Positions 10,269-21,644 are shown, counted from the stretch's first letter. The stretch: DNA of 64,000 bases from Adineta ricciae (GCA_905250025.1 CAJNOJ010000132.1:214782-278781); one strand, 5' to 3'. Notes: generated by a model from the sequence alone, not told the origin. Made by a program: numbers and translations.

Positions 10269-10424
10269 GGTGATTAAATACAGAAAAAAAACAGAATCAA
10301 TAAAACATTTCAGCATACAAATATGACTTTCTAGCAACTACGCATATGAGTGTTAGTAGATCACGAATAGGCACACTTATTGCATCACAAAAGCATCAGT
10401 GTATAGAAAGGAAAATCAGATTGG

Positions 10425-10700
10425 TTAAATTTGGTTCTGGTAAAGTACTTCATCCACCGTGAGAAGATATCCACTTGAACCACCTTGCATTCCACCAGCA
10501 CCAAAAGCTCCAGCGGCGAATGGTGGAAGGAATGGAAGGAAAATTCCTCTTAAACGTGAATGACCAGCGGTTCGAGGACGTCCATAGGCAGGATTACTGC
10601 TGCTTTCCACAACTTCAAACTTGCGTCTGTCGTCAATTTCGCGACCACTGGGTGAAAGTCTTTGGCCTGTTCCAAACTCGCCGATAGTAAATGTGGACAT
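10425..10700 (-). CDS. Conserved 91-aa protein of unknown function, copy A
   Basis: A small single-exon protein that I do not recognise. It has a polar N-terminus (TFTIGEFGTGQRLSPSGRE), a charged stretch RRKFEVVESSSNPAYGRPR, then a Pro/Ala/Gly/Phe-rich segment (GIFLPFLPPFAAGAFGAGG) and a C-terminal YLLTVDEV. Only a handful of residues differ from copy B, so it is under constraint. I use the Met at 10700 because it is the shared start; an ATG eight codons upstream exists only in copy A. A clean TATA box sits 57 bp upstream. There is no signal peptide. The hydrophobic Gly/Ala/Phe segment could insert in a membrane or form an aggregation-prone core. Confidence 0.7.
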   Translation of the reverse strand: MSTFTIGEFGTGQRLSPSGREIDDRRKFEVVESSSNPAYGRPRTAGHSRLRGIFLPFLPPFAAGAFGAGGMQGGSSGYLLTVDEVLYQNQI

Positions 10701-10756
10701 CTTCTTTTGAGTATGTAGATGCAATGAATGTTTGATTATCGAGTTGTTTTCTCAGT

Positions 10757-10765
10757 CTTTATATA
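10757..10765 (-). promoter_or_regulatory. TATA box of the 91-aa protein gene, copy A
   Basis: The minus strand reads TATATAAAG here and is perfectly conserved in copy B (42675-42683). Transcription should start about 25-30 bp downstream, leaving a leader of roughly 30 nt before the Met at 10700. Confidence 0.6.
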
Positions 10766-11124
10766 CGGGAGACGAAAGAACATTGCACGGGTCCTCTTCT
10801 ATTACGCAGTTATGTGATGCAGTAATAGTTTTGTTTGAGGACATACTTGATGTGTTGTGAACCTGCGAAAACATCAAATGAAGGAAGAGTAAACACGCCA
10901 TTTTGTCTAATTATGACGTCAAACAAATTAGAAAAATGCCTTGTATAATGAGGTAGAAAATCGTGAAACAAAAACGTAGCAAGAAAATACGAACAGGCGT
11001 GGCATAACGGGTGTTTTCATTTATTTGACTGAGAAAACATAAAGCAAAACATGTCTATGTACAACAACAACTAAGATAAAATAATACCAAAGTTCATTTT
11101 TGAGTAGAACAAAACGAATTCAGC
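10766..11124. other. Intergenic, promoter side of the 91-aa gene
   Basis: Conserved with copy B but with no coding frame. It contains a TGACGTCA palindrome (tatgacgtcaaac near 10910, CRE/ATF type), also present in copy B near 42829. Confidence 0.4.
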
Positions 11125-14100
11125 TCAGTTTGTCACCTGTCTCGACGTAATGTTGAGCACATCTGATGATAACGATCGCTTTATTTTATTGTTATTGGAA
11201 AATGAGAGTGGTAGAAATCTTGCTGCCGACGAAGAATTTCGACGTTGATTATATTCACGTTTAATCTTTTCAAACTCAACAATGATTATTTGACAGACTT
11301 TTGGATGAAGACCTGAAGCGTTTGCAGCCACTCTAGCAACTGGAGAAACTTCCTGGTCACCATCGTTCTGTATATCTCTCGATAATGACGTGCCATCAAA
11401 GAGTTTCGATGAAATACGTCTTCCTTCCTTTCTATATTTCTCTACAACATTTTGCACACTTGCATAGACACCTCGACTGAGCCAGGTCAGCGATGAAACC
11501 GTGCTTATGCTAGGTTTCATTCCCATATTCACGACAGCTATTAACGATCCTGCTGCAGCACCAGGTACGCCATGACGTTTATACCCGGCACGAGGTTGAG
11601 TTATGACACCAGTAAAACCTTCCTTCCACCCCTTCCATAAGGTTATGCCAGCTGCCCTGGCACCCGATTTAAAATTAGTTACAACCGGTCTCGAACGCGT
11701 TTTGTTAGTGCTAATAGAATACGTATAACGAGAATGTTTATAATTTGAATGAAAAAGACTTCTCCTACCTGTACGGATCGTATAAATAAGGGACATGATG
11801 GAGTGCATCAGTTATTTCACCATACAATGACAAAGATCCAAGAGTCAAATGGCCTATACCTAAAGCCACGCCTTTAGCCACACTTCCAGCGCCATCGAGT
11901 GCTCTGTTTCTACTCAGATTGTCATTGCTCGCCGCTCGCTTTAATTCCGATGCAGTACCGATAAACATTTTCGAGATAGCCTTTTGCGAATGCTCAAAGA
12001 AGCCATGCATGATTATATGCTGATGATTATCGTGCTTGAAATGCCATTTTCGTGTGGCATGTGGCCGAAGTTGATCTTCTTCTAGAACATTTGCTGATAC
12101 TAATACTTGTGCAACTGGTCGGGATATTTGTAAATGATATTTATCGGAACGATAACAGGCAGAAAATGTAGGTTCTAGATCGCTGTGCATGCGTGTCAAA
12201 GGTAAATTTGCATGAAATGCGCGCACCGCTGCTGCACATCCATCTTCCTTCAGAATCGCATCGCGAAGATGTTCAGCAGCAACGCGTGTTGTTGATTGAT
12301 GGACAAAATGGAATGCTTGGATCAATTGTTCTGTCGTGATCGACTTGCCTGAAACTGGTTGAGGACCAGCACCACTCTTGGCGATAACTGTACCCCAAAA
12401 AAATTGATCACCAAAGAATGGAACCACAATGGTGGGTTTTCCGGCGCGTAGACCAGCGGCAGTGGTGCCCGCACCACCATGATGACAAACAGCTGATACT
12501 ATACAGAAACGAGCAATAAATCGAAGTACTTGTCAACATAGAGAGAAATCAGTACTTACCATGTTGAAAAAGCCAATCATGTGGTACATTTCCGATTTTG
12601 AATATGTTAGGTGGCAATTGATCTGTTTCCGTAGCAAGACCAGATAGAACAGCGCGATATCCGGATTGAAGAAGTGCATCGACGACAACTTTAAGAATAC
12701 GAAGAGAATCGTGTCCTGCAATAGAACCAAAGCCAATGTAGATTGGTTTTTGTTCACCAGAATGAAGGAAATCAAGTAGATCTTGCGGTGGATTTGTGTA
12801 GGCTGTTCCGAGATCCAAGAAGAAAAAGCCGGATACATCAATATGTTCTCCCCAATCTTTGGGTTTCTCCACAAGTGATGGCGACCAGCAGTAAGTATGA
12901 GGTACCCGCTCGTCATCTAGAGCATATACCGCTTGACTAGTATTTAGTATCGAAAGGCCCAGTGTTTTCTTTCGAAAGTTGTTGATAATATCGCCCATGC
13001 CCGTCCACGTCTAAAAGGAATTTATAAAGTGAACTCATCGTTCAATTGAAAAGATTATTGTGTATTTACCAGTGTATCAATAACATCATAGGAATATCGA
13101 TTGATGATTTTGCTCGATCCAGTAGAGTTGTCAATATTGGATAGTGGATGTGGAAAAGCTGCTGTCGATGTCCAAGGCATTGTGAACATGATATGTAAAG
13201 GTATCTGTAGTTTTTCTGCACAATGAATATGACCAAATGATGGTGGATTCGCAATGATTGCTTCTGCAGTGAATGGCATATTCGTTTCATCATCATTTGC
13301 TATACAGGCTTGCCACGTCGAAGCAAGAATTTCAGATATTGATCGACGTTTCCTACCGACATCTCCCGCCATGATGCTATCTATTGAAGGAATGATGCCA
13401 GTATTTTTAACCATGAATGAAATCAAATCAACTGGATCACCACCTAATGGATAGAATTCCAGACCATTACCACGAACAAATGATCGAAATGTTTCGTGTG
13501 TTGCTAATCGGACACGATGACCTTTGGCTCGCAGTGCTTGACCAAGACTACGTTCAAATTTCTTAGATTGTTTAAAAAACGTTTTTGTTCAACTTACGCG
13601 ATAAATGGTTGCACGTCACCTCGTGTACCAACGATGAGAATGACAATAGCCAAGCGAGGTATAAGAAGATCTTCATCGGTTGGAGTGTCTCTCCGAAGAC
13701 ATCCAGGTGTTGATGGAAGTGACAGGACAGGTGCTTTATATTTCTTTTTCGATTTAAATGTCAAATCGAGACGTCCACTAGTGTCGTCGACACTAACTGT
13801 ATAATCCAGAACTTCGTTATCTTTCTGCTGACCAGTAGTAACATTTACTTCTCCAACGGCGCAGATGAATTTGTTGTGTTGAATAAGATCAACGTGGAGA
13901 GAAAGTGTAGAATTAAAACAACAAATCATCAGGCTATTTTCATTGTGTAAAAGTTTCGAAGGCAGTTCGATGGGATTCATTGATGACACAAGCGAACCAG
14001 AAAATATTTCGATGTTATTGAGTTGTATGACAGTATTAATATCAACACTGTCATTGTGATGATTATTCGATTCGAATACTAGATGCAATTGTTTGTCAAC

Positions 14101-14319
14101 AGATGTACGCTCGAATTGTTTGCAATACCACCATTTACATAATTTTTTCGTATCAACAACGTGCGGTAAATTGACAAGAAGCCAATCATGGTGTGTACCT
14201 GTATTTTCTGCAGTCGATACCATGGTTTCGCTGTTCATACGTTGACAGTAACATCTCCAATCGGCATCAAAACTTATGCGGGTGAGATCTTCGTTATCAA
14301 CCGCCATACTTTTTCTCAA
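11125..14319 (-). CDS. Sterol 3-beta-glucosyltransferase-like GT (GT1/GT28), copy A (5 exons)
   Basis: Reconstructed exons on the minus strand are 14319-13598, 13547-13070, 13010-12560, 12498-11769 and 11710-11125. Introns are 50-61 nt and GT-AG, and the product is 988 aa. The core is a GT-B UDP-glucose:sterol glucosyltransferase-like enzyme: VGTRGDVQPFIALGQAL at about 229-245 (N-lobe start), GFGSIAGHD near the lobe junction, and HHGGAGTTAAGLRAGKP at about 554-570, the donor-binding signature. Residues 1-225 precede the GT domain and contain WWYCKQFE and LHLVFES, like the sugar-binding beta-sandwich of GH2 enzymes. The C-terminal exon (about 794-988) has GVITQPRAGYKRHGV, like the VPS13-type tails of fungal homologues. 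It is probably a lipid or sterol glucosylating enzyme in the cytosol or on membranes; the substrate is inferred from family only. Confidence 0.82.
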
Positions 14320-14364
14320 AATCTACTTTTATGAGTAATAGTGCTTATAGCTTTCTTTCCTCCA

Positions 14365-14374
14365 CTTTTTATAC
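14365..14374 (-). promoter_or_regulatory. TATA box of the glucosyltransferase gene, copy A
   Basis: The minus strand reads GTATAAAAAG about 46-55 bp upstream of the ATG, conserved in copy B at 46289-46298 within an otherwise variable 5' flank. Confidence 0.5.
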
Positions 14375-14654
14375 GGCCATATGTCGCTCGCACTTTTCTG
14401 ACGTTCTGCTCCTTTCTTTTTCCTTCATCTATATTTCAAGTCATGTTTTACCTCTGTGAGGACGCGATGAGTAAGACAAAATAAAAAACAACCAGTGATT
14501 CATCAAGAACGTCATTTGTCAAAACAAAGTTCTTTGTACTTAGTTATGAATCATTGTTGTATTCAAAGAGTCATACAAATGCGTTCTGTGCTTTTTATCT
14601 TTCCAGATAGAAAATATTTATTTCAACGCGCATAGTCATGTAGATTAAAAATTT
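14375..14654. other. Intergenic between glucosyltransferase start and protease-inhibitor 3' end
   Basis: No reading frame is seen. This region holds the upstream part of the glucosyltransferase promoter and the 3' UTR of the inhibitor gene. Confidence 0.4.
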
Positions 14655-14986
14655 CTATCCATTTTGTGGAACTCGCGCGACTTTATCTTCTTCGTCAAAG
14701 AATACGCGTACACGATTAGGACGCACATCGAGTTTCATCGGACAATGAAGTGGCAGTTTTTCTACCTGGTAGTCTAGAAGAGTGGAAATCATCATAATTA
14801 CATAGAAATTCGAAACGAATTACCTGGATTTTCACGTTTGATTTCTTCAATAGCCTCGTCTATTGGTTTACCAAGTAGATGCGGCCATGATTTACTCTCA
14901 TATGGCGCAAGTTTCAATAGGTCCCTACAAGAAACGCTCTAAAACTTAAAAATCACTCTGGAAAGCAGCGATAGAAATACTTGCAT
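14655..14986 (-). CDS. Potato inhibitor I (eglin c) family serine protease inhibitor, copy A; start codon split by an intron
   Basis: Three pieces on the minus strand give 73 aa: AT (14986-14985), then 14924-14824, then 14773-14655. The protein has WPHLLGKPIDEAIEEIK at its N-terminal part and CPMKLDVRPNRVRVFF followed by KVARVPQNG, the complete potato-inhibitor-I fold (usual length 65-75 aa). Alignment to the binding loop of the family places P1-P1' at Leu-Asp in MKLD, as in eglin c, so chymotrypsin- or elastase-like targets are expected. No signal peptide is visible, so it may act inside the cell. The ATG is assembled from AT at the end of exon 1 and G at the start of exon 2; an in-frame TAA lies shortly upstream. 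Exon 1 ends in a GC donor (GCAAGT) where copy B has GTAAGT. It may restrain an endogenous protease; the nearby subtilase is only a speculative partner. Confidence 0.8.
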
Positions 14987-15427
14987 TGTGGCACTTTCTA
15001 TTTATCGGCAATCGCTGGGAGAAAAATAGATCGAATGTGGCAATTATAAGTCGAAAAACGAAGGATGTTGTTTTTTTGTTGAAACAGAACGAAAAACTGA
15101 TTACCTGTTGTTGACAAACAGTATTGTCAGTAATCAAGGTTATTTGCATGATTTATGCATCAACATAGAACGAATCGAAATATTGTCTTTTCATCTTAAA
15201 GAGCTGAAATACATTTTTCCTTTTCTATCATACTATGTGACGCATTCCGTGCAGCATGAATAAACAGACGTAGTCAACGATAGTATTTCATGCTGTCTTT
15301 TGTGTTTGCCATATCTACTAAATCGAATGAATTGACATCATTTGTTTACGAAGATTTGATTCTTCATATTCAACTCATTCAATCTCAGATCATTGATCCA
15401 TTCGGAAACGGTACGAGTTAGGAATGT
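14987..15427. other. Intergenic
   Basis: This contains the 5' leader and promoter side of the inhibitor gene and the flank of the ubiquitin-like relic. About 150 bp of it and the following region (roughly 15330-15460) is deleted in copy B between short TCGAA repeats. Confidence 0.4.
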
Positions 15428-16326
15428 ATGGATCATGAAATGATCAGTATGATTTCGAAAGACTATGTTAAACATCATGTACGAAGACATCTACAGCAAT
15501 ATGTACAATCGGGCACAATGACCAACAATCGTAGATCACCATTGACAGATGTAGAACTTACATCGAACGTAGCCGAATTTGGTGATCGTTCTGGATTTGT
15601 TATTTATATTGAAGTAACGATTTCGATAAGTGAATACCAAAGTTTATTATGTAAACAACAGATATTACCAGTTCTTCTAACGGATAGAATCGAATCGATT
15701 AAGAAAGCAACTAAAACTTCATCCAAGATTTGCAAATGTTGAATTGAAATCATTATAAAATTCGATCGGACTGTACGGCCGAGTAGAGACAACTGAAATG
15801 AGGACAAAGCATTGATACCAGTGACAATATTCTATCAATTCAACTGTATTAAGCGGATTCAATCATGATGGCAAAACTAATTAAAGACCAAGTAAATCCT
15901 AATCTTTGATTTTACTTTTTTCGTTATTATTTATTTAGAATGGATCAACAAACTTCGGACCTACTATGGAAATATTTATCAGACTCCCTTTCGGACATAC
16001 AATCACAAGAACGTCTAATGTTTTTCGGGACACAATTACAAGACGATAATACTTTAACGGACTATGCGATCCAAAGTGAATCACCGTTGATTATGGCACT
16101 TCGCTTACGTGGCGGAATGTATCATTTCCCCAGTGGTCGTCAAGACTTTCAAGTTTCGCCTTGTGATGATGGTGCGAATGCGATTATAAGTGTTCTCAAA
16201 TTTGCATTTAAAAACGATAATTTACAAGTCCAAACACTTTTATTGAATTTATACAGAACATCTAAGGACTATTCGCTGGTAAATGGGATGATAAACATAA
16301 AAAATGTTGTACTTTTTGTGCAATGA
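15428..16326 (+). pseudogene. Ubiquitin-like domain gene, decaying, copy A
   Basis: Two readable parts. 15428-15742 encodes a frame with FVIYIEVTI, then shifts: one extra base in the AAGAAAGCAAC run breaks the frame that continues in copy B. 15940-16326 encodes [20 protein letters not shown] and then MALRLRGG, the second half of a ubiquitin fold with its C-terminal LRGG. A tail follows ([19 protein letters not shown]), so LRGG is not at the end. A GTAAAT...TTTAG intron-like stretch lies between the parts. Relative to copy B, 27 nt are missing after KFAFK. I see no complete open gene, so pseudogene is the safest call, though the second exon alone could still be translated. Confidence 0.5.
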
Positions 16327-17360
16327 ACGATAATGACTAACTTTGTCTCTGTTGTGGATAAATTCTTCAGTAGTATAATCAAGAAATATATTCTGTTTTT
16401 CTTTATTCCTTCGGCGACGCAAATGATATAATCTAGGCTAACTATTGCCTGAGAAGGAATGTTATTTCGATGATGCTATTACAAATAAAATCATAAAAGT
16501 TTTTTTTTTCTCTCAGTATTTGAGTGTGTTAAACATTCATATTAATAAGCAACAAGACCTTCGTTGTTTTCAAATTGTAAAACGTTGGTGAAGAAATATT
16601 TCCAATAAGTAAATTGCGATTATTCGATTCGCTGTTCTCGTTTAGTATTTAAAATTGCTTGGGTTTTTTCTCTTTTCTTTTATAAAATCGAATGAGAGTG
16701 TTAAGTACCTGTTATTCATGCATTGACAAATCCCTCATTGCGGCAAATGGCTGTAAACATAGTGTTTCAAAGTAAATAAAATGACTTTCAGTGATTTTGT
16801 TCTCTTCTCAATAGGCGGATTGAGTCGCGTGTCAGTAAAAACTTTCTTCATCTTGCTGTCAAAAATATGTGAAGAGGATTGAAATTTACATGCGACATTC
16901 GAAGACATTACTGAAACTTGTAGATAATATTGTTGCCGACCGGGTAGCGCTCGCGTTTATACATCGTCAATGTTCGCATGTCTATCCAATGTTTATACTA
17001 AATTTCGAAAAATATCTTTCTTCCGAGATTGCATGAAGAAAAGAAGCTTGTGTGCTTGTTAGTCAATCTGATTTTATTCGTTTGTTCTGTCATTGATGCA
17101 GAAATATTTTGCGAGTTCGATTAATGTAAATATTGGAATGCACTTCAAAGAAGCTCTTGGTTTAGACAATGCATGAAGAACAAAACAACGCAGCTGAAAT
17201 TATCGAACAAGAAATTTCGGCGACAAAAAAAGTTTGCCTTGACCATAGTTTTTATATTTAATGTCATTTTCTTACTACATGCTGGCAGTTGCTTGAATAG
17301 TTTTAGTGAAATATGTTTCGTTTTATTTAGATTAAAAACTAATATTGTGGCTTATTACTA
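16327..17360. other. ~1 kb noncoding spacer before the subtilase
   Basis: I see no confident gene. A 62-codon hydrophobic open frame (17173-17361) sits immediately upstream of the subtilase; its stop overlaps the subtilase ATG (TAATG). The site at 16513-16515 (TCA) is the empty site of the transposon found in copy B. Confidence 0.4.
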
Positions 17361-20300
17361 ATGGGAGACACTCATCTGAATTTTACGGATGTTTCGCGAA
17401 ATCCATCATCACCGATTGCTCAACAGTCTTCGGTCACTGATGGAAGTCATCATGGAAGGAAATATCAACCAAACGCGTGAGTTATCTTCTGCTGAAAAAG
17501 TGAAAGAAAGGTTTTGCTAAAGTTATTTGTGTTGAATAGAAATGAGGAGAAAACGCCATGGATGCAAAGACCAGGAAATAAAAGGCTAGTCATTGGAGTA
17601 TCAGTCGTCGTGGCAATAATCATAATAATTCTGATTATTGTTCTTCCCGCGGTTTTAACAAAGAAATCAGGCTCAGATGCAGCAGGTAAGAGTAGAACGA
17701 GTATGGTTTGGGAGTTTGACGTTTAGCTTCCACTATTCCACAAATATTGATTTGTAGAGAAACATGCGAATTGATGGATGCTAATCATGTACTTTAGGAG
17801 GCTCGACATCTCAAACAACTCCACAACCGTATATCTCCAAATGTCAATCTACAATGTCAAAAGGTTTGTCTGTTTTGCACTGAAACAAGATATACTCTAG
17901 TGCATTTTCTCTTTCATTATTCTTGCAGCTTTTGCCAAAACAGTGAAACTTCCATCTGTAAACGATCCTCGTCCGAAAGTAAAAATGGCACCGGCTCCAG
18001 AAAGAATTGGAAACAATGTTCTTGTCAAAAGGGCGTATCTCGTTGAATTCGCATCTGATTCTACTGACAAGAACCATGCTCGAACGATTACCAGATCTCT
18101 ACGATTATCCAATGCTATTGATCCATCGACAGTTACAATACGCCGTTCAATTCAGACGTCGTTATTTTCTGGTGTCTCGTTTAGTATAGATCAAGATCAT
18201 CCGATCGAAGCTGTTGAAAATATCGAGGGCGCAGTTGCTATCCATCCGATTTATACCTACTCACGTCCAAAACCTGTGAAAACTTTTGATTACAATGAAT
18301 TGTACAATACCGGTAGTGATACAATTAATTCATACAACTTAACTGGGGTCAGACATATACACGATATCTATAAAAATTTCGGTGCGGGTGTCAAGGTATG
18401 TAGCTTAATTTCAGCATATTTTCTCAAAGATTGCTGAAATATTGTCTGTAGGTGGCTGTCATTGACACTGGTGTGTACTATTTACATCCAGCACTCGGAG
18501 GTTGTTTTGGAACGGGATGTAAAGTTGAGTTCGGCTATGGTATGACACGTAATGCATCTTGAACGAAAGATTATAAACGTAGAATGTCTCTAGATCTTGT
18601 TGGAAATAGCTATACTGATGACAATCCAGTGTTTATGCCTGATGCGGATCCATTGGATCCCTGCCCCGATGGATCCCACGGTATTTATCTTCTATAGAGT
18701 TACCTTTAGCGTCTTACCATGTCCCTTCGTATGAACTATACATAGGCACTCATGTTGCTGGAATTATTGCTGCAAATTCTACAGGAATCACCGATATAAG
18801 TTTTAGTTCATATGTGCCTTTCATTGGTGTTGCGCCACAAGCCACACTCGGCGCATGTAAGACTTTGCAATCTGTTCTATTTGAAAGTCATTTATCTATT
18901 TGACCTTCCTTTTCTGTGACAGATCGCGTATTCGGCTGTTCTAGTAGTGCGCCATCAGGTATGTGCAAAATGATGCAGCTGTATTTTCCGATAATTTTCT
19001 TACTTGTTAAAAGATGCAATTACTGAAGCTATTTATCGTGCACACAATGACGGGGCTGACGTTAGTAAGTGTCTTTTTACACATCTTTAAATTATGGATG
19101 CGTCGGAGATAATATTTCAATTTTAATATTATCGTGTAAAGTAGAATGCATTGAATAGAAATGCATAGGATAGATTGTCAGCTGATAATAACTTTTGTTA
19201 TCTAAGTCACTTGAAAGGTCATTGATATGTTTAGTTAACTTATCACTTGGCGGCCCAGGTCCATATTCAGGCTCTGCTGAAGGACTAGCAATCCAACGAG
19301 TGACTGATGCTGGAGGTACCAATCCTTTTCGCTTTTCTTTTATGACTCCTAAGGGTGATAATTCATTCTTAGTATATGTTGTTGTTGCGGCGGGTAATAG
19401 TGGACGTGGTGGTTTTCAAACGACTGGCGACATAGCCAATGAGCCAAGCTCGTTGTCTACTTGTTCTGTAGACAATAAGTATAATCTATTGATGAATTCA
19501 TCTGTTATAATTGGACCTGATAACACGAAAATTCTTTATCAACCTGGAACGAACTATGGTGGTTGGAGATCAATTACAAATTCGACGATCGTCGTAAATG
19601 GTTAGGCCAGATTAGCTCTATAGGATTTTTCAACTTATACTGATTATTTAGATCCCACTGGATTGAATAGCAATGATGGTTGCAACGGCCCATCAGTCAC
19701 AATCATGGGAGCTGTGGTTTTGTTTCACTTTCAAGACAGTGACGAATGTGATACTGGTACCCGTTGTAACAAAGCATCAGTTCAAGGAGCCATCGGTTGT
19801 TTAATATACAATGCCAATAATATTGCCGGTTGAGAGCTGCTTTGCTAGTATAGAATGTTTTCATTAGTCGACCATTATCTATTTAGGTTCATCAAATATT
19901 CCCAGTGGAAGCATCAGTTTGATTGATGGACTGAATATTATATTGACAGTTGCTGCCAATTCATCGGCTATGTACATGTTCACAGATCGGCTTGAGCCTG
20001 TCACAATAGTAAGGCGTCTAACATAGAATATATACTGATGTCAGTAGTGCACGGGAATAAGATGAATACTATCGATGTTGATCATCAACTTTTGCTGTGT
20101 TTTCCTATGCATAGAGCACAGGTGGAACAGTCTCTGACTTCTCATCGATTGGCCCAAGCGGTGATCTTTTCTTGAAGCCTCGCCTTTGTGGTATTGGTGG
20201 AAGTGTTTATTCCACAATCTCACCAATAGCTGCTGCCGCCGTAAATTTCACGAGAGCATATGCTGTCTACTCCGGCACAAGTATGGCTTCACCTTACCTC

Positions 20301-21644
20301 GCAGGGTATGCTTCACCGTCCTATTAAGACTGTAACATATTCGTGTCCATGTTTGTTTTTCAAGGACTTTGGCTCTCTTTCTTGCCAGTTTAGGCAATCC
20401 CGCTCCGAGTACAGTTAGTGGTGTTGCCGGTAATGGAATCTGTCGACCCTCCTTTTCTATGGCTATGAACATCTTTCAATCGACTGCGCAAACTGTAAAC
20501 AACTATGGATCATCTGTTCTTTCTTCTACTCTTCAGCAAGGCGCAGGATTAGTCGATATCCGTCGTACTATCGCAGCTACAACCATGCTTTCACCTAGCG
20601 AGCTCTCCCTGAATGATAGCGTTCGCATAGCTTCATCATATACAGTGAAAGTTATTAACATTGGCACGACAGCAGCGTCCTATGTAGTTACACATGGTGG
20701 AGCAGCATTGGGCACGCCAAAGAATGGAAATTATGATCAACTTTTACTTGTTCCATCGTATTCAGCAAATTATGCTGTAAGATTTCTTTTTCTTATCTCG
20801 TGCACAAGAGATTAGTTCTTATAATCGTAGAATGTGACAATTGTACCTAGTAAATTTGTACTCCAACCTGAACAATCGCTCAACATCACTCTTCGTTTCA
20901 CACCACCCACTGGATTAAATACAACGTTATTACCATTCTATTCGGGTTTTATATATGTAACTAATCAAAACAATGGAGACGTTGTTCATCTGCCATGTAA
21001 GCATGAATTTTATTAAACTTGATGTTGAGGTATTTTTGTAGATGCTGGAGTTGTTGGTGACTATTCCAGTGCTCGTATTATTGTACGCACAGCTTCAAGC
21101 ACTGTCGTTACAAGAATTACTTCCCAATCTGGCGTTTATATTTCTGATACGCAACAGGCAGCATTGAATGCTACGTTAGGAATACGACTCATCTTGGTAG
21201 CAGCATGGTCCACTCGTCTCTTCATTGCTGAAGCTATTTCAGTTAATGACACCAGTTTACCGGGTCAAAATCAAAGGTAATATCGCCGTAAGAGAGACTA
21301 GTCCAACGTCAGTTTTCAAACATTGTTTACTAATCTGTGCGTCATTTTCTCTTTACAGTTTGGGAATATTGAAAGATGAGGCATACAATACATTTGTATA
21401 CATTTCCGATATATCAAGAAATACCGCTGTTGAAACTCAAACATTTAGCGATAGTTATCAACTCTTATGGTACGGAAGCGTATGTGCGGCAAAGAGTATC
21501 AAGAATTGCACGACTACAACAGTATCTCGCCTTCCTCGAGGCCAATATCGACTTCGATTTTCGGCTTTGAAACATTTCGGAAATATTTCGAATCCCAACG
21601 ACTACGACGTTTATCGTTCTCCGTCCTTTTTACTCACTTACTAG
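17361..21644 (+). CDS. Membrane-anchored PA-domain subtilisin-like serine protease, copy A (18 exons)
   Basis: Exons: 17361-17476, 17540-17685, 17798-17863, 17929-18395, 18452-18539, 18594-18680, 18746-18856, 18923-18958, 19014-19064, 19235-19315, 19373-19600, 19652-19828, 19887-20008, 20115-20305, 20365-20776, 20831-20996, 21042-21276 and 21359-21644. All phases close, giving 1021 aa. It is an S8 family endopeptidase: Asp270 in VAVIDTGV, His326 in GTHVAGI, oxyanion Asn425 in AAGNSG and Ser648 in GTSMASP. A PA-like insertion lies between Asn and Ser (about 493-590), and a C-terminal beta-rich domain follows. Instead of a signal peptide it has a cytosolic head and one helix at about 56-78 (VIGVSVVVAIIIIILIIVL), so it is a type II membrane protein with an outside catalytic domain and an N-terminal prodomain (about 110-260). 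The architecture resembles bacterial and fungal Vpr-like subtilases, but the many introns show it is settled in this genome. Confidence 0.85.
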
